Shown here: positions 18,950-28,391 of the stretch, piece by piece | How the letters are laid out: each line of letters opens with the position of its first letter | Numbering within the stretch: the first letter of the stretch is position 1 | Made by a program: the position numbers and the translations under genes | The notes under the pieces: generated by a model | What the model was told of the DNA's origin: nothing | The model's input: the letters and a program-made list of their open reading frames with translations, nothing else | The model's database searches: none | Assembly: GCF_014651995.1 (NCBI RefSeq) | Contig: NZ_BMXY01000001.1 | Location: 372,001 to 436,000 of the forward strand | Direction of reading: 5' to 3' | Source of the DNA: Cognatilysobacter xinjiangensis | Lineage (GTDB): Bacteria > Pseudomonadota > Gammaproteobacteria > Xanthomonadales > Xanthomonadaceae | Length of the DNA: 64,000 bases

Positions 18950-19642
18950 TCAGGCGCGCGGCGTACGGGCGCCGAACAGCGCGCTGCCGATGCGGACCAT
19001 CGTCGCGCCCTCGCCGAGCGCGAGCAGGTAGTCGTCGCTCATGCCCATCGACAGGGTGTCGACGCCGGGATGCGCGGCTTTCAGGTCGTCAAACAGCTGT
19101 CGCGCGGCACGGAAGGCCGGGCGGCGCGCCTCGAGGTCCGGATGCGGCGTCGGGATGATCATCAGCCCACGCAGCGCGAGCCGCGGCAGCGCCGCGACGG
19201 CCGCTGCCAGCGCCGGCAGCTCACCGGGGTGGCAGCCATGCTTGCCGGCCTCGTCGTCCACGTTGACCTGCAGCAGCACGTTCAGCGGCGGCCGGTCGGC
19301 GGGGCGATGCTTCGAGAGCGCCTCGGCGATCGAGGGCCGGTCGACCGTCTGCACCCAATCGAAGGCCGCGGCCGCTTCCTTGGCCTTGTTGCCCTGCAGG
19401 TGCCCGATCAGGTGCCAGACGGCCGCTTGCGCACCGCCCGACGCGCGCAGTTCCTGCTGCTTGCGCAGGGCTTCCTGCACGTAGTTTTCGCCGAAATCGC
19501 GCTGGCCCGCGGCCGCGAGTTCCGTGATCGCACCCGCAGGTTGCAGTTTCGAAACGGCGACCAGCACGGGTACGGAGCACCCGGCCGCGGTGGCCGCGCT
19601 ATAAAGGCTGTCGGAGACCTCGCGCAGGGCGTCGGCGAGCAC
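18950..19642 (-). CDS. yggS: YggS family PLP homeostasis protein
   Basis: A 230-residue PLP-binding protein with the fold of alanine racemase, known to keep vitamin B6 and amino-acid pools balanced. The PLP lysine is K32 in VAVSKLQP. Other motifs are DFGENYVQEA, WHLIGHLQGNKAKEA, LLQVNVDDEAGKHG and LSMGMSDDYLLALGEGATMVRIG. It is divergent from pilT. The ORF begins with ATG 19642. Confidence 0.95.
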   Translation of the reverse strand: MLADALREVSDSLYSAATAAGCSVPVLVAVSKLQPAGAITELAAAGQRDFGENYVQEALRKQQELRASGGAQAAVWHLIGHLQGNKAKEAAAAFDWVQTVDRPSIAEALSKHRPADRPPLNVLLQVNVDDEAGKHGCHPGELPALAAAVAALPRLALRGLMIIPTPHPDLEARRPAFRAARQLFDDLKAAHPGVDTLSMGMSDDYLLALGEGATMVRIGSALFGARTPRA

Positions 19643-19667
19643 GTCGGTGACCTCTTGGTCGGCCCGA

Positions 19668-19695
19668 TTGCCGGGCCGGAGCGGGAGCCTATACT
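19668..19695 (+). promoter_or_regulatory. Possible pilT promoter
   Basis: TTGCCG at 19668-19673 and TATACT at 19690-19695 are separated by 16 bases, in the 121-base gap between divergent yggS and pilT. Transcription would begin about 60 bases before the pilT ATG. Seen by eye only. Confidence 0.45.
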
Positions 19696-19763
19696 GCCCT
19701 CAGGGGGTCCGGGCGGCCAGACCGCGCCGGATCGAGGGATCGTTCGCACCACCGGGGACTTAC

Positions 19764-20801
19764 ATGGATATCGCCGAGCTGCTGGCCTTCTCGGTCAAGA
19801 ACAAGGCGTCAGACCTGCATCTGTCGGCGGGCCTGCCGCCGATGATCCGCGTCGACGGCGACGTTCGCCGCATCAACATTCCCGCGCTCGAGCACAAGCA
19901 GGTGCACGCGCTCGTCTACGACATCATGTCGGACAAGCAGCGCCGCGATTACGAGGAATTCCTCGAGGTCGACTTCTCGTTCGAGATCCCGGGCCTGGCG
20001 CGCTTCCGCGTCAACGCGTTCAACCAGAACCGCGGCGCCGCGGCGGTGTTCCGTACGATTCCGTCGGAAGTGCTGACGCTCGAGGACCTCGGCACGCCGC
20101 CGATCTTCCGCGAGCTGATCAACCAGCCGCAGGGCCTGATCCTCGTCACCGGCCCGACGGGCTCGGGCAAGTCGACCACGCTCGCGGCGATGCTCGACCA
20201 CATCAACAAGAACGAGTACGCGCACATCCTCTCGGTCGAAGACCCGATCGAGTTCGTGCACACCTCGCAGAAGTGCCTGATCAACCAGCGCGAGGTGCAC
20301 CGCGACACGCACGGCTTCAACGAGGCCCTGCGTTCGGCGCTGCGTGAGGACCCCGACTACATCCTCGTCGGCGAGCTCCGCGACCTCGAGACCATCCGCC
20401 TCGCGCTCACGGCCGCGGAAACCGGCCACCTCGTGTTTGGCACGCTGCACACCTCGTCGGCCGCGAAGACGATCGACCGCATCATCGACGTATTCCCCGC
20501 CGGCGAGAAGCCGATGGTGCGCTCGATGCTGTCCGAATCGCTGCGCGCGGTGATCTCGCAGGCGCTGCTGAAAAAGGTCGGCGGCGGTCGTACCGCGGCG
20601 TGGGAAATCATGGTGGGCACGCCCGCCATCCGTAACCTGATCCGCGAGGACAAGGTCGCGCAGATGTACTCGTCGATCCAGACGGGCCAGAACTACGGAA
20701 TGATGACGCTCGACCAGCACCTGCAGGACCTGGTCAAGCGCGGCCTCATCCTCAAGGCACAGGCCCGCGAGTACGCCAAGGACAAGCGCCTGTTCGAATG
20801 A
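19764..20801 (+). CDS. pilT: Type IV pilus retraction ATPase PilT
   Basis: A 345-residue hexameric ATPase that powers pilus retraction for twitching and DNA uptake. Visible parts are the N-terminal MDIAELLAFSVKNKASDLHL, Walker A GPTGSGKST at 130-138, the Asp box (ILSVEDPIEF), Walker B ILVGELRD, the His box TGHLVFGTLHT and the AIRNLIRE retraction motif near residue 290. PilT usually has EMRD at the Walker B end; ELRD here is a mild change. pilU follows after 77 bases. Confidence 0.97.
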   Translation: MDIAELLAFSVKNKASDLHLSAGLPPMIRVDGDVRRINIPALEHKQVHALVYDIMSDKQRRDYEEFLEVDFSFEIPGLARFRVNAFNQNRGAAAVFRTIPSEVLTLEDLGTPPIFRELINQPQGLILVTGPTGSGKSTTLAAMLDHINKNEYAHILSVEDPIEFVHTSQKCLINQREVHRDTHGFNEALRSALREDPDYILVGELRDLETIRLALTAAETGHLVFGTLHTSSAAKTIDRIIDVFPAGEKPMVRSMLSESLRAVISQALLKKVGGGRTAAWEIMVGTPAIRNLIREDKVAQMYSSIQTGQNYGMMTLDQHLQDLVKRGLILKAQAREYAKDKRLFE

Positions 20802-20878
20802 CGCGGTAGCCGCGGCCCGGCCGCGACTACACCTGATCGAACTTCCGCCCGGCTTCAGACGCTCCCGAGGAGCACACG

Positions 20879-22039
20879 ATGAGCACGCCCAATCCCGCAG
20901 CGCCCGGCCCCGGCGCGATCGATTTCTCGTCCTACCTCAAGCTGATGGCGCAGCACCGCGCCTCGGACCTGTTCATCACCGCCGGCATGCCGCCGTCGAT
21001 CAAGGTGCACGGCAAGATCTCGCCGATCACCCAGCAGCCGCTCACGCCGCAGCAGTCGCGCGACCTGGTGCTGTCGGTGATGAGCCCCGCCCAGCGCGAG
21101 GAGTTCGAGAAGACGCACGAGTGCAACTTCGCGATCGGCGTGGCCAACGTCGGCCGCTTCCGCGTCAGCTGCTTCTTCCAGCGCAACCAGGTCGGCATGG
21201 TGCTGCGCCGGATCGAGAGCAAGATCCCGACGGTCGAGGAGCTGCAGCTGCCGCCGATCATCAAGACGCTCGCGATGACCAAGCGCGGCATCATCATGTT
21301 CGTCGGCGCGACCGGTACCGGCAAGTCGACCTCGCTCGCCGCGATGATCGGCTACCGCAACAAGAACTCGACCGGCCACATCATCACGATCGAGGATCCC
21401 ATCGAGTTCGTGCACAAGCACGAGGGCTGCATCATCACGCAGCGCGAGGTCGGCATCGACACCGACAGCTGGGAAGCCGCGCTGAAGAACACGCTGCGCC
21501 AGGCGCCTGACGTGATCATGATCGGCGAGGTGCGCACGCGCGAGGGCATGGACCACGCGATCGCCTTCGCCGAGACCGGACATCTGGTGCTCTGCACGCT
21601 GCATGCGAACAACGCCAACCAGGCGATGGACCGCATCATCAACTTCTTCCCCGAGGACCGTCGCGCGCAGGTGCTGATGGACCTGTCGCTCAACCTCAAG
21701 GGCGTGGTCGCGCAGCAGCTGATCCCGACGCCGGACGGCAAGGGCCGCCGCGTCGCGATGGAGATCCTGCTCGGCACGCCCCTGGTGCAGGACTACATCC
21801 GCGACGGCGAGATCCACAAGCTCAAGGAGGTCATGAAGGAATCGACCAACCTGGGCATGAAGACCTTCGATCAGGCGCTGTTCGAGCTCTACCAGGCCGG
21901 CGAGATCTCCTACGAGGACGCGCTGCGCTACGCCGACTCGCAGAACGAGGTGCGCTTGCGTATCAAGCTCGCGCAGGGCGGCGATGCGCGCACGCTCGCG
22001 GCCGGGCTCGGCGACGTGGGCGTGGCCGACATCCGCTGA
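20879..22039 (+). CDS. pilU: Type IV pilus accessory retraction ATPase PilU
   Basis: A 386-residue paralogue of PilT that assists retraction. It has FSSYLKLMAQHRASDLFI, Walker A GATGTGKST at 143-151, IEDPIEFVH, IMIGEVRTREGM (Walker B) and TGHLVLCTLHANNANQAMDR. The C-terminal extension past residue 350 is typical of PilU. A strong terminator follows, so pilT-pilU form one unit. Confidence 0.96.
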   Translation: MSTPNPAAPGPGAIDFSSYLKLMAQHRASDLFITAGMPPSIKVHGKISPITQQPLTPQQSRDLVLSVMSPAQREEFEKTHECNFAIGVANVGRFRVSCFFQRNQVGMVLRRIESKIPTVEELQLPPIIKTLAMTKRGIIMFVGATGTGKSTSLAAMIGYRNKNSTGHIITIEDPIEFVHKHEGCIITQREVGIDTDSWEAALKNTLRQAPDVIMIGEVRTREGMDHAIAFAETGHLVLCTLHANNANQAMDRIINFFPEDRRAQVLMDLSLNLKGVVAQQLIPTPDGKGRRVAMEILLGTPLVQDYIRDGEIHKLKEVMKESTNLGMKTFDQALFELYQAGEISYEDALRYADSQNEVRLRIKLAQGGDARTLAAGLGDVGVADIR

Positions 22040-22059
22040 CCGCGTCCGAATCGTTCCAA

Positions 22060-22091
22060 GCGAAGGCGCCTTCGGGCGCCTTCGCCGTTTT
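22060..22091 (+). terminator. Rho-independent terminator after pilU
   Basis: GCGAAGGCGCC at 22060-22070 pairs perfectly with GGCGCCTTCGC at 22075-22085 around a TTCG loop, followed by CGTTTT. It lies 20 bases after the pilU stop. Confidence 0.85.
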
Positions 22092-22132
22092 CGTCGCGTA
22101 GAGGGGCTTCCATCGCGCCAGGGAACGCGGGC

Positions 22133-22145
22133 TAGAATGCGGGCA
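22133..22145 (+). promoter_or_regulatory. -10 element for a possibly leaderless yqgE transcript
   Basis: TAGAAT at 22133-22138 is followed by six bases and then the yqgE ATG at 22145, so transcription would begin at the start codon. There is no clear -35 and no ribosome-binding site in the gap. The gene upstream is closed by a terminator, so yqgE needs its own promoter. Confidence 0.45.
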
Positions 22146-22720
22146 TGGCCCTGTCCGACAGCCCGACGCCCCTCGCCAGCCAGCTGCTCATCGCGCTGCC
22201 GTCGCTCGCCGAGTCCGGCTTCTCGAAGTCTGTCGCGCTGATCTGCCAGCACGACCAGGACGGCGCGCTCGGCATCGTGGTGAACCGTCCGTCCGAGTAC
22301 ACGGTGGGTGAGGTGCTCGAACAGATGGGCTTCGAGGGCGGCAGCGAAGCGCTGCGCTCGCAGATCGTGCTCAACGGCGGCCCCGTGCACCGTGAGCGCG
22401 GGTTCGTGATCCACGACGGCGGCACGCGCTGGGATTCCACGCTGCCGATCGGCGAGGACCTCTGGCTGACGACCTCGCGCGAGATCCTCGAAGCCATGGC
22501 CAACGGCGAGGGCCCTGAGCACGCGGTCGTCGCGCTGGGCTGCGCGGGTTGGGGTGCGGGGCAGCTGGAGCAGGAACTCAGCGTCGACCACAGCTGGCTC
22601 ACCGCGCCGGCCGATCCGTCGCTGCTGTTCGACACGCCCCTGGAAGAACGCTGGCGCGCCGCCGCGGGCCGCATCGGCGTGGACTTCGCGCGCCTGGCCG
22701 ACTACACGGGGCACGCCTGA
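22145..22720 (+). CDS. yqgE: YqgE/AlgH family protein
   Basis: A 191-residue protein of the YqgE (AlgH) family. Motifs are [56 protein letters not shown] and [17 protein letters not shown]. The biochemical role is not known. It is nearly always next to ruvX (yqgF), as here, with two bases between them. Confidence 0.94.
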   Translation: MALSDSPTPLASQLLIALPSLAESGFSKSVALICQHDQDGALGIVVNRPSEYTVGEVLEQMGFEGGSEALRSQIVLNGGPVHRERGFVIHDGGTRWDSTLPIGEDLWLTTSREILEAMANGEGPEHAVVALGCAGWGAGQLEQELSVDHSWLTAPADPSLLFDTPLEERWRAAAGRIGVDFARLADYTGHA

Positions 22721-22722
22721 TC

Positions 22723-23187
22723 ATGGCGGCGGCGACGACGGTCCTCGGTTTCGACGTCGGCGCCCGCAGGATCGGCGTCGCCGTGGGCAGCGCCTTCGGT
22801 ACCGGCGCGCGTCCGATCGCGGTGGTCGACGTGCATGCCAACGGCCCCGACTGGCCCGCGATCGAGAAGCTCGCGCGCGAATGGCGGCCCGACGGCTTCG
22901 TCGTCGGCGACCCGATGACCCTCGACGGTGGCGACCAGCCCGCGCGCAGGCGCGCGATCGCCTTCGCGCGTGAGCTCGGGCGCCGCTTCGGCAAGCCGGT
23001 GATGCTCGTCGACGAACGCTCCTCTTCGGTGGAGGCCGCGCAGCGTTTCGCCGTGGAGCGCGCGCAGGGAGGCAAGCGCCGGCGCGACGCGCAGATTCTC
23101 GACGCGGTGGCCGCCGCGATCATCGTTGAACGCTGGCTGGCGGCGCCGGCCGATGCGGTCGACCTCGAAGCCACACTTTCCGGATAG
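22723..23187 (+). CDS. ruvX: RuvX/YqgF family RNase H-fold nuclease
   Basis: A 154-residue RNase H-fold protein, described as a putative Holliday-junction resolvase and involved in pre-16S rRNA processing. It shows the first acidic strand VLGFDVGARRIGVAVG, FVVGDPMTLDG, MLVDERSSSVEA and the final acidic region RRDAQILDAVAAAIIVERWL. It starts two bases after the yqgE stop and pyrB begins just after it, so the three are likely co-transcribed. Confidence 0.93.
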   Translation: MAAATTVLGFDVGARRIGVAVGSAFGTGARPIAVVDVHANGPDWPAIEKLAREWRPDGFVVGDPMTLDGGDQPARRRAIAFARELGRRFGKPVMLVDERSSSVEAAQRFAVERAQGGKRRRDAQILDAVAAAIIVERWLAAPADAVDLEATLSG

Positions 23188-23191
23188 ACCC

Positions 23192-24103
23192 ATGCGACAC
23201 CTGCTCACGCTCGACGGCATGCCCCGCGCCACCGTCGTCGAGCTGCTCGACCGCGCGCAGCACTTCGCCGACCTGCGCGGCGACGTCGACGCGCTGAAAG
23301 GCATCGCGGCCTGCACGCTGTTCTTCGAGCCGTCCACGCGCACGCGGATGAGCTTCCAGCTCGCCGCGATGCGACTGGGCGCGCACGTGCTGAACTTCGA
23401 CGTGTCGACCTCGTCGGCGCGAAAGGGCGAGACCGCGCTGGATACCATGCGCAACCTCGAAGCGATGGGCGTGCGCGGCTTCATCGTGCGCCACCACGAC
23501 GACGGCGCGGTCGCGCAACTCGCCGCGGCGGCGGGCGAGGGCACGGCGTTGCTCAACGCGGGCGACGGGCGCAGCAACCATCCCACGCAGGGTCTGCTGG
23601 ACATGCTGACGCTGCGGCAGGCCAAGGGTGACGATTTCGCCCGGATGCGCATCGCGATCGTCGGCGACGTGAAGCATTCGCGCGTCGCGCGTTCGGACCT
23701 GCACGCCTTGCGCGCGCTCGGCGCCACCGACATCCGAGTCTGCGGGCCCGCCGCGCTGCTGCCGGAGGCGGCGACGCTTGCCGGTTGCCGCGTCACGCAC
23801 GATCTCGACGAGGCCATCGACGGCGCCGATGCGGTGATCACGCTGCGCCTGCAGCGCGAGCGCATGGAGGACGGGCTGGTCGAATCGCTGGACGGCTACC
23901 ACCGCGATTACGGCATCACCGAGGCGCGCCTGCGCAGCGCGGCGCCCGGTGCGCTGGTGATGCATCCGGGGCCGATCAACCGCGGCGTGGAGATCACCGA
24001 CGAGGTGGCAGACGGCCCGCGCTCGCTGATCCTGCGCCAGGTCGCGAACGGCGTGGCGGTGCGCATGGCGGTGCTGGAGCGGCTGCTCGCCGCCCGCGGC
24101 TAG
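23192..24103 (+). CDS. pyrB: Aspartate carbamoyltransferase catalytic subunit
   Basis: A 303-residue enzyme for the second step of pyrimidine synthesis. The carbamoyl phosphate site is FFEPSTRTRMSFQ near 44-56. It also has VRHHDDGAVAQLA, NAGDGRSNHPTQGLLDMLT and VMHPGPINRGVEI. The ATG at 23192 gives a standard N-terminus. No regulatory pyrI or inactive pyrC follows; the last four bases overlap a convergent gene. Confidence 0.96.
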   Translation: MRHLLTLDGMPRATVVELLDRAQHFADLRGDVDALKGIAACTLFFEPSTRTRMSFQLAAMRLGAHVLNFDVSTSSARKGETALDTMRNLEAMGVRGFIVRHHDDGAVAQLAAAAGEGTALLNAGDGRSNHPTQGLLDMLTLRQAKGDDFARMRIAIVGDVKHSRVARSDLHALRALGATDIRVCGPAALLPEAATLAGCRVTHDLDEAIDGADAVITLRLQRERMEDGLVESLDGYHRDYGITEARLRSAAPGALVMHPGPINRGVEITDEVADGPRSLILRQVANGVAVRMAVLERLLAARG

Positions 24104-25104
24104 GCAGCCGCGGCGTCCTCGGCCGCGTCCATCGCGGCCAGCGTGCGCAGCAGGCCGGCATGGACCTGCTGCAGGGCCGGATCGGCCGACAGCACCGCAT
24201 CGGTATCGATCGCCTCGGCGGCGCGCAGCACGTGCAGCATCGACAGCGCGTCGGCGGTCGCCAGCGTGGCTGCGAGCGGCGAAGGCGCGGCGTCGCCTGG
24301 CATCTTCAGAAGCGCCTGCTGCAGAGCCGCGTCCAGGCGCCAGTGGGCAGCGGTGCGCGCGGAGAGGTCGGCGGCAAGGTGGAAGAAGCGCGGCGCGAAC
24401 GTGGGGTCGGCCGCTGCTTGAGCGAGTAGCGCGTGCGGCATCATCCGCAACAGTGCGGCGGTGCCGGTCGAGGCAATGATCGAGGCGAGCTGCGCTTGCC
24501 CCGGATCGCCGCCGCGCGCGGCGAGGGCGCCGCAGGCCCAGGTGCGCGCTTCGCTCTGCGCGACCAGGCACTGGCCGGCGCGGGCGCCCTGTCGCGACGG
24601 ATCGGCCTGCAGGATCGGCCGCATCACGCTGGTCAGCACGACGAAGCGCAGCCCCTCGTTGCCGATCACGCTGATCGCCTGCGGCAACGCCGACACCGTC
24701 GTGCTGCGGCTGTAATGCACGCTGTTGGCCGAGCGCACGACGGCGCCAGCCAGCGTCGGATCGCGGCCGACCATCGCCGCCAAGGCATTCGCATCGACGT
24801 CGTCGCGGCGTAGTGCGGCGAGAAGTTGCGGCACCAGCGCGGGCAGGCGCGGCAGGCGCGCGAGGTCGAGGCGTCCGGCCACCGTTCCGAGGCGATCGAT
24901 CATGTCGTCGGCCAGACCATCCGCCACCGCCTCGGCCGGCGCGGTATCGAGCAGGTGGCGCAGGAAGCCTGCCGCGAGCCGGTCGCGATCGATGACGACG
25001 GCGTTCGTTGCAAGCGGCGCGTCGGCGGCATCGGCCGTTGCGCCGGCATTCTCCTCGCGCCGCGCGGGACGTCCCTGCAGCCGCTGCAGAAAGCGCTTCA
25101 ACAT
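24100..25104 (-). CDS. HDOD domain signalling protein
   Basis: A 334-residue protein with an HDOD domain at about 65-260, an HD-like fold that has lost the metal-binding histidines. Recognisable pieces are LPRLPALVPQLLAALRRDDV, LAAMVGRDPTLAGAVVRSAN and LPQAISVIGNEGLRFVVLTS. Such proteins connect signals to motility, stress or second messengers. No output domain is visible. It shares its last four bases with the end of pyrB. Confidence 0.8.
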   Translation of the reverse strand: MLKRFLQRLQGRPARREENAGATADAADAPLATNAVVIDRDRLAAGFLRHLLDTAPAEAVADGLADDMIDRLGTVAGRLDLARLPRLPALVPQLLAALRRDDVDANALAAMVGRDPTLAGAVVRSANSVHYSRSTTVSALPQAISVIGNEGLRFVVLTSVMRPILQADPSRQGARAGQCLVAQSEARTWACGALAARGGDPGQAQLASIIASTGTAALLRMMPHALLAQAAADPTFAPRFFHLAADLSARTAAHWRLDAALQQALLKMPGDAAPSPLAATLATADALSMLHVLRAAEAIDTDAVLSADPALQQVHAGLLRTLAAMDAAEDAAAA

Positions 25105-25171
25105 GAGAATCCCCTGGTCGGCCGGTCCATCGACGCAGTCCGTTCCGACATGGTAGCGGCCCGGGCCGCGT

Positions 25172-26533
25172 TTACTTGAGCAGGAACAGTGTCGCGAGGC
25201 CGAGGAACGTAAAGAAGCCCATGACGTCGGTGACGGTGGTCAGGAAGATGCTGCTGGCGAGCGCCGGGTCGAAACCCATGCGGCGCAGCGTGATCGGCAC
25301 CAGCACCCCCGCGCTGGCGGCGAACAGCAGGTTGAGCGTGAGCGCGACCGCGATGACCAGCGCGAGCCCCGGCATCTTGAACCAGAGCAGCACCACCAGG
25401 CCGAGGATGGTGCCCAGCGCGAGCCCGTTGAGCAGCGCGACGCGGATCTCCTTCCACAGCAGCACGCGCAGGTTGGACGCGCTGACCTGACCCAGCGCGA
25501 GGCCGCGCACCATCAGGGCGAGCACCTGCGTGCCGGCGTTGCCGCCCATGCCGGCGACGATCGGCATCAGCGCCGCGAGCGCCACGAGCTTCGAGATCGT
25601 GCCCTCGAACTGGCCCACCACGCTGGCCGCCACGAATGCCGTGGCGAGGTTGATCGACAGCCAGATCAGGCGCCGGCGCATCGCGCGCGGCACGGGGCTG
25701 AAGAGATCCTCGTCCTCGTCGAGGCCGGCCGCCGAGAGCGCCTGGTGCTCGGCCTGGTCGCGGATGATGTCGACCACGTCGTCGATGGTGATGCGGCCGA
25801 GCAGGATGTTGTTCTCGTCGACGACCGGGGCGCTGATCCAGTCGTAGTCGGAGAACTTGCGCGCGACCTCGCTCGCGGTCTCGCCGACGTAGATCGCCGC
25901 CTGCTCGTCGTCGACGAGGCGGTTGATCGGGGTGGACGGGTCCTGCGTCAGCAGGTCGGAGATCGAGATGCGGCCGAGGTACTGGTGACGGCGGCTGACC
26001 ACGTATAGACGATCGGTGTGGTCGGGCAGTTCGCCGCGCAGGCGCAGGTAGCGCAGCACCACCTCGAGCGTGGTGTCCGCGCGCACCGTCACCACGTCCG
26101 GGTTCATCAGGCGGCCGGCGGTGTCCTCGGGGTACGAGAGCGCCTGCTCCAGGCGCTCGCGGTTCTCGCGGTCCATCGACAGCAGCACCTGCTCGATCAC
26201 CGCGTCGGGCAGGTCCTCGACGAGGTCGGCGAGGTCGTCGATGTCGAGGTCTTCGACCGCGGCGATGATCTCGTCCGGATCCATCTCGGCGAGCAGGCTC
26301 TCGCGCACCTCGTCGCCGACGTGCACCAGCACCTCGCCGTCGTCCTCGGCGTCGACCAGGCCCCACACGATGGTGCGCTTGGCCGGCGGCAGCGATTCGA
26401 GCAGGTTGCCGATCTCGGCGGGCGAGAGCGTGTTGACGAGCCGGCGTACCGGGCCGAGGCGCCCGCTGTCGAGCGCGTCGGACAGCAGCCTCAGCTGCCG
26501 CGCGGTCTTCTCGTGGCGGACGGATTCGGCCAT
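25172..26533 (-). CDS. mgtE: Magnesium transporter MgtE
   Basis: A 453-residue magnesium channel. Residues about 20-130 are the acidic N-terminal domain (LLAEMDPDEIIAAVEDLDID). Two CBS domains follow at about 140-260, then five membrane helices from about 285 to the C-terminus. The channel region has LMPIVAGMGGNAGTQVLALMVRGLALG, matching the family signature. The ATG at 26533 is preferred over one 15 codons upstream because family similarity begins there. It lies 137 bases downstream of ptsI on the same strand; no metal-sensing leader was recognised in the gap. Confidence 0.95.
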   Translation of the reverse strand: MAESVRHEKTARQLRLLSDALDSGRLGPVRRLVNTLSPAEIGNLLESLPPAKRTIVWGLVDAEDDGEVLVHVGDEVRESLLAEMDPDEIIAAVEDLDIDDLADLVEDLPDAVIEQVLLSMDRENRERLEQALSYPEDTAGRLMNPDVVTVRADTTLEVVLRYLRLRGELPDHTDRLYVVSRRHQYLGRISISDLLTQDPSTPINRLVDDEQAAIYVGETASEVARKFSDYDWISAPVVDENNILLGRITIDDVVDIIRDQAEHQALSAAGLDEDEDLFSPVPRAMRRRLIWLSINLATAFVAASVVGQFEGTISKLVALAALMPIVAGMGGNAGTQVLALMVRGLALGQVSASNLRVLLWKEIRVALLNGLALGTILGLVVLLWFKMPGLALVIAVALTLNLLFAASAGVLVPITLRRMGFDPALASSIFLTTVTDVMGFFTFLGLATLFLLK

Positions 26534-26670
26534 GCGCGGATTCCGGCGGGGACCATCACGGTCGTGGGCAGGTCGCACGCCGGCGATGTGCGCCGAGTCG
26601 CGACCGGGGTCAGCGGTTCATCGCGGCATTATCGCCGCTGCGGGCGGTGATGGACAGCGAAGACGCGCGA

Positions 26671-28386
26671 TCAGCCGGCGTTCGCCAGCCAGCGCTCGAT
26701 GGCATCGCGATCGCGCGCGCGCAGCAGGGCGGGCAGGCGTGCCTGCAGCGCGGCGTAGTCGCAGTCGCGGATGCGCCGGCGCACTTCCAGCATCGTGCCG
26801 GGATGCAGGCTGAAATCGGTGAGCCCCAACGCCAGCAGGAGCGGCGCGTAATCCGGCGCCGCGGCCATTTCGCCGCAGAGCGCGATCGGGCGGCCGTGGC
26901 GCTGCGCGAGCCGGATGACGTCGCGCAGCACGCGGATCACCGCGGGATGCAGGGGCGTGTAGAGCCGGCCCAGGCCCTCGTGATTGCGGTCGACGGCGAG
27001 CAGGTACTGCACGAGGTCATTCGTGCCGACCGACAGGAAGTCCACGTCGCGGATGAAGGCAGGCAACGCGAGCGCTGCGGCGGGGACCTCGATCATCACG
27101 CCGACCGGGATGTTCTCAGCCAGCTCATGGCCCTCCGCGCGCAGAGCCGCCGCCATCGCGGCGATCTCCGCGCGCGCCTGCGCGATCTCCTCGGCGCAGC
27201 TCACCATCGGCAGCAGCAGGCGGATGCGGCCGTAGGCCGAGGCGCGCAGCAGCGCGCGCAGTTGCGTGCGGAACAGCGCACGGCGCGCGAGCGACAGCCG
27301 GATGCCGCGCAGCCCCAGTGCCGGATTCGGCTCGTCGCGCAGAGACAGGCCGGTGCGATCGGTCTTGTCCGCGCCCACGTCGAGCGTACGGATGGTGACC
27401 GGCTGGCCGCTCATGCCCATCACCACGTCGCGATAGGCGCGGAACTGCTCGTCCTCGTCGGGCAGGGCGCTGCGCTGCAGGAACAGGAACTCGGTGCGGT
27501 ACAGGCCGACGCCGGCGGCGCCGAGCGCATGCGCCTCGGCGACGTCGGCCTGCGATTCGGCATTCGCGAACAGGCGGATGTCGACGCCGTCGCGGGTCCG
27601 CGTGGGCTCGCGCCGCAGCCGCGCCAGCGCGCGCGTTTCGCGCAGGTGCTCGCGTTCGCGCGCGCGGTGCGCGCGCAGGTCGGCCGGGCCGGGCTCGACG
27701 ACGACGCGTCCGCTGCCGCCGTCGACGATCAGCGCGTCGCCATCGTTGATGGTCTCCAGCGCATGCTCGCAGTCGACCACCAGCGGCATGTGCAGGCTGC
27801 GCGCGAGGATCGCGGTATGCCCGAGCGGGCTGCCGCCCGTGGTGACGATGCCGATGACCCCCTGCGCCTGCAACTGCGCCATTTCCGCCGGCGCCACGCT
27901 CTCGGCGACGAGGATCTCGCCCGCGAATCCCCGCAGCTCGCAGTCGCGCCGGTGCAGCGCTGCATGGATGCGGCCTATGACCTGGTCGATGTCCTCGACG
28001 CGGCTCTGGAAGTAGGGGTCGTCCATCGCCTCGAACACCGAGGCGAGACGGTCGCGCTGGACGCGCAGGGCGTAGTCGGCGCTGTAATGGCGGTCGCGCA
28101 CCAGCTGGTCGAGGCCCTGCAGCAGTTCGGGGTCGTCCAGCAGCAGCGCGTGCAGGTCGAGGAACTCGCCGACCTCCTGCGCCAGTGCGCCGTGAAGGCG
28201 TGCGCGCAGGGCGTGCATCTCGCCGCGCACCACGGCGATCGCGTGCTGCAGCCGCTGGAGTTCGGCCGGCGCCTGTTCGGGCGCGATTCGCTGCTCGGCG
28301 ATCTGCAGTGCGTGCGGCAGCCGTACGCGCGCCCGTCCGAGGACAGTGCCCCGCGATGCGCCCTGTCCGGCCAGCGCCTGTGCCAT
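26671..28386 (-). CDS. ptsI: Phosphoenolpyruvate-protein phosphotransferase (PTS enzyme I)
   Basis: A 571-residue enzyme I that moves phosphate from phosphoenolpyruvate to HPr. The N-terminal HPr-binding domain is followed by the active-site H200 in TTGGSPLGHTAILAR. The usual form is GG-x-TSHTAI, so the loop before the histidine is altered. The PEP-binding domain has GVGLYRTEFLFL, DVGADKTDR, SVGTNDLVQYLLAVDRN and the cysteine in ALCGEMA. It is the last gene of the PTS cluster, five bases after ptsH. No sugar-specific EIIB or EIIC is near. Confidence 0.94.
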   Translation of the reverse strand: MAQALAGQGASRGTVLGRARVRLPHALQIAEQRIAPEQAPAELQRLQHAIAVVRGEMHALRARLHGALAQEVGEFLDLHALLLDDPELLQGLDQLVRDRHYSADYALRVQRDRLASVFEAMDDPYFQSRVEDIDQVIGRIHAALHRRDCELRGFAGEILVAESVAPAEMAQLQAQGVIGIVTTGGSPLGHTAILARSLHMPLVVDCEHALETINDGDALIVDGGSGRVVVEPGPADLRAHRAREREHLRETRALARLRREPTRTRDGVDIRLFANAESQADVAEAHALGAAGVGLYRTEFLFLQRSALPDEDEQFRAYRDVVMGMSGQPVTIRTLDVGADKTDRTGLSLRDEPNPALGLRGIRLSLARRALFRTQLRALLRASAYGRIRLLLPMVSCAEEIAQARAEIAAMAAALRAEGHELAENIPVGVMIEVPAAALALPAFIRDVDFLSVGTNDLVQYLLAVDRNHEGLGRLYTPLHPAVIRVLRDVIRLAQRHGRPIALCGEMAAAPDYAPLLLALGLTDFSLHPGTMLEVRRRIRDCDYAALQARLPALLRARDRDAIERWLANAG

Positions 28387-28391
28387 GCGGC

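Noticed and set aside
20802-20878. Terminator between pilT and pilU
   Set aside because: There is an imperfect G+C hairpin near 20807-20831 but no T-tract; pilT and pilU are normally co-expressed.
26534-26670. A possible magnesium riboswitch (M-box) upstream of mgtE
   Set aside because: I could not recognise the conserved M-box core in this 137-base gap, and the gene probably follows ptsI in one transcript.
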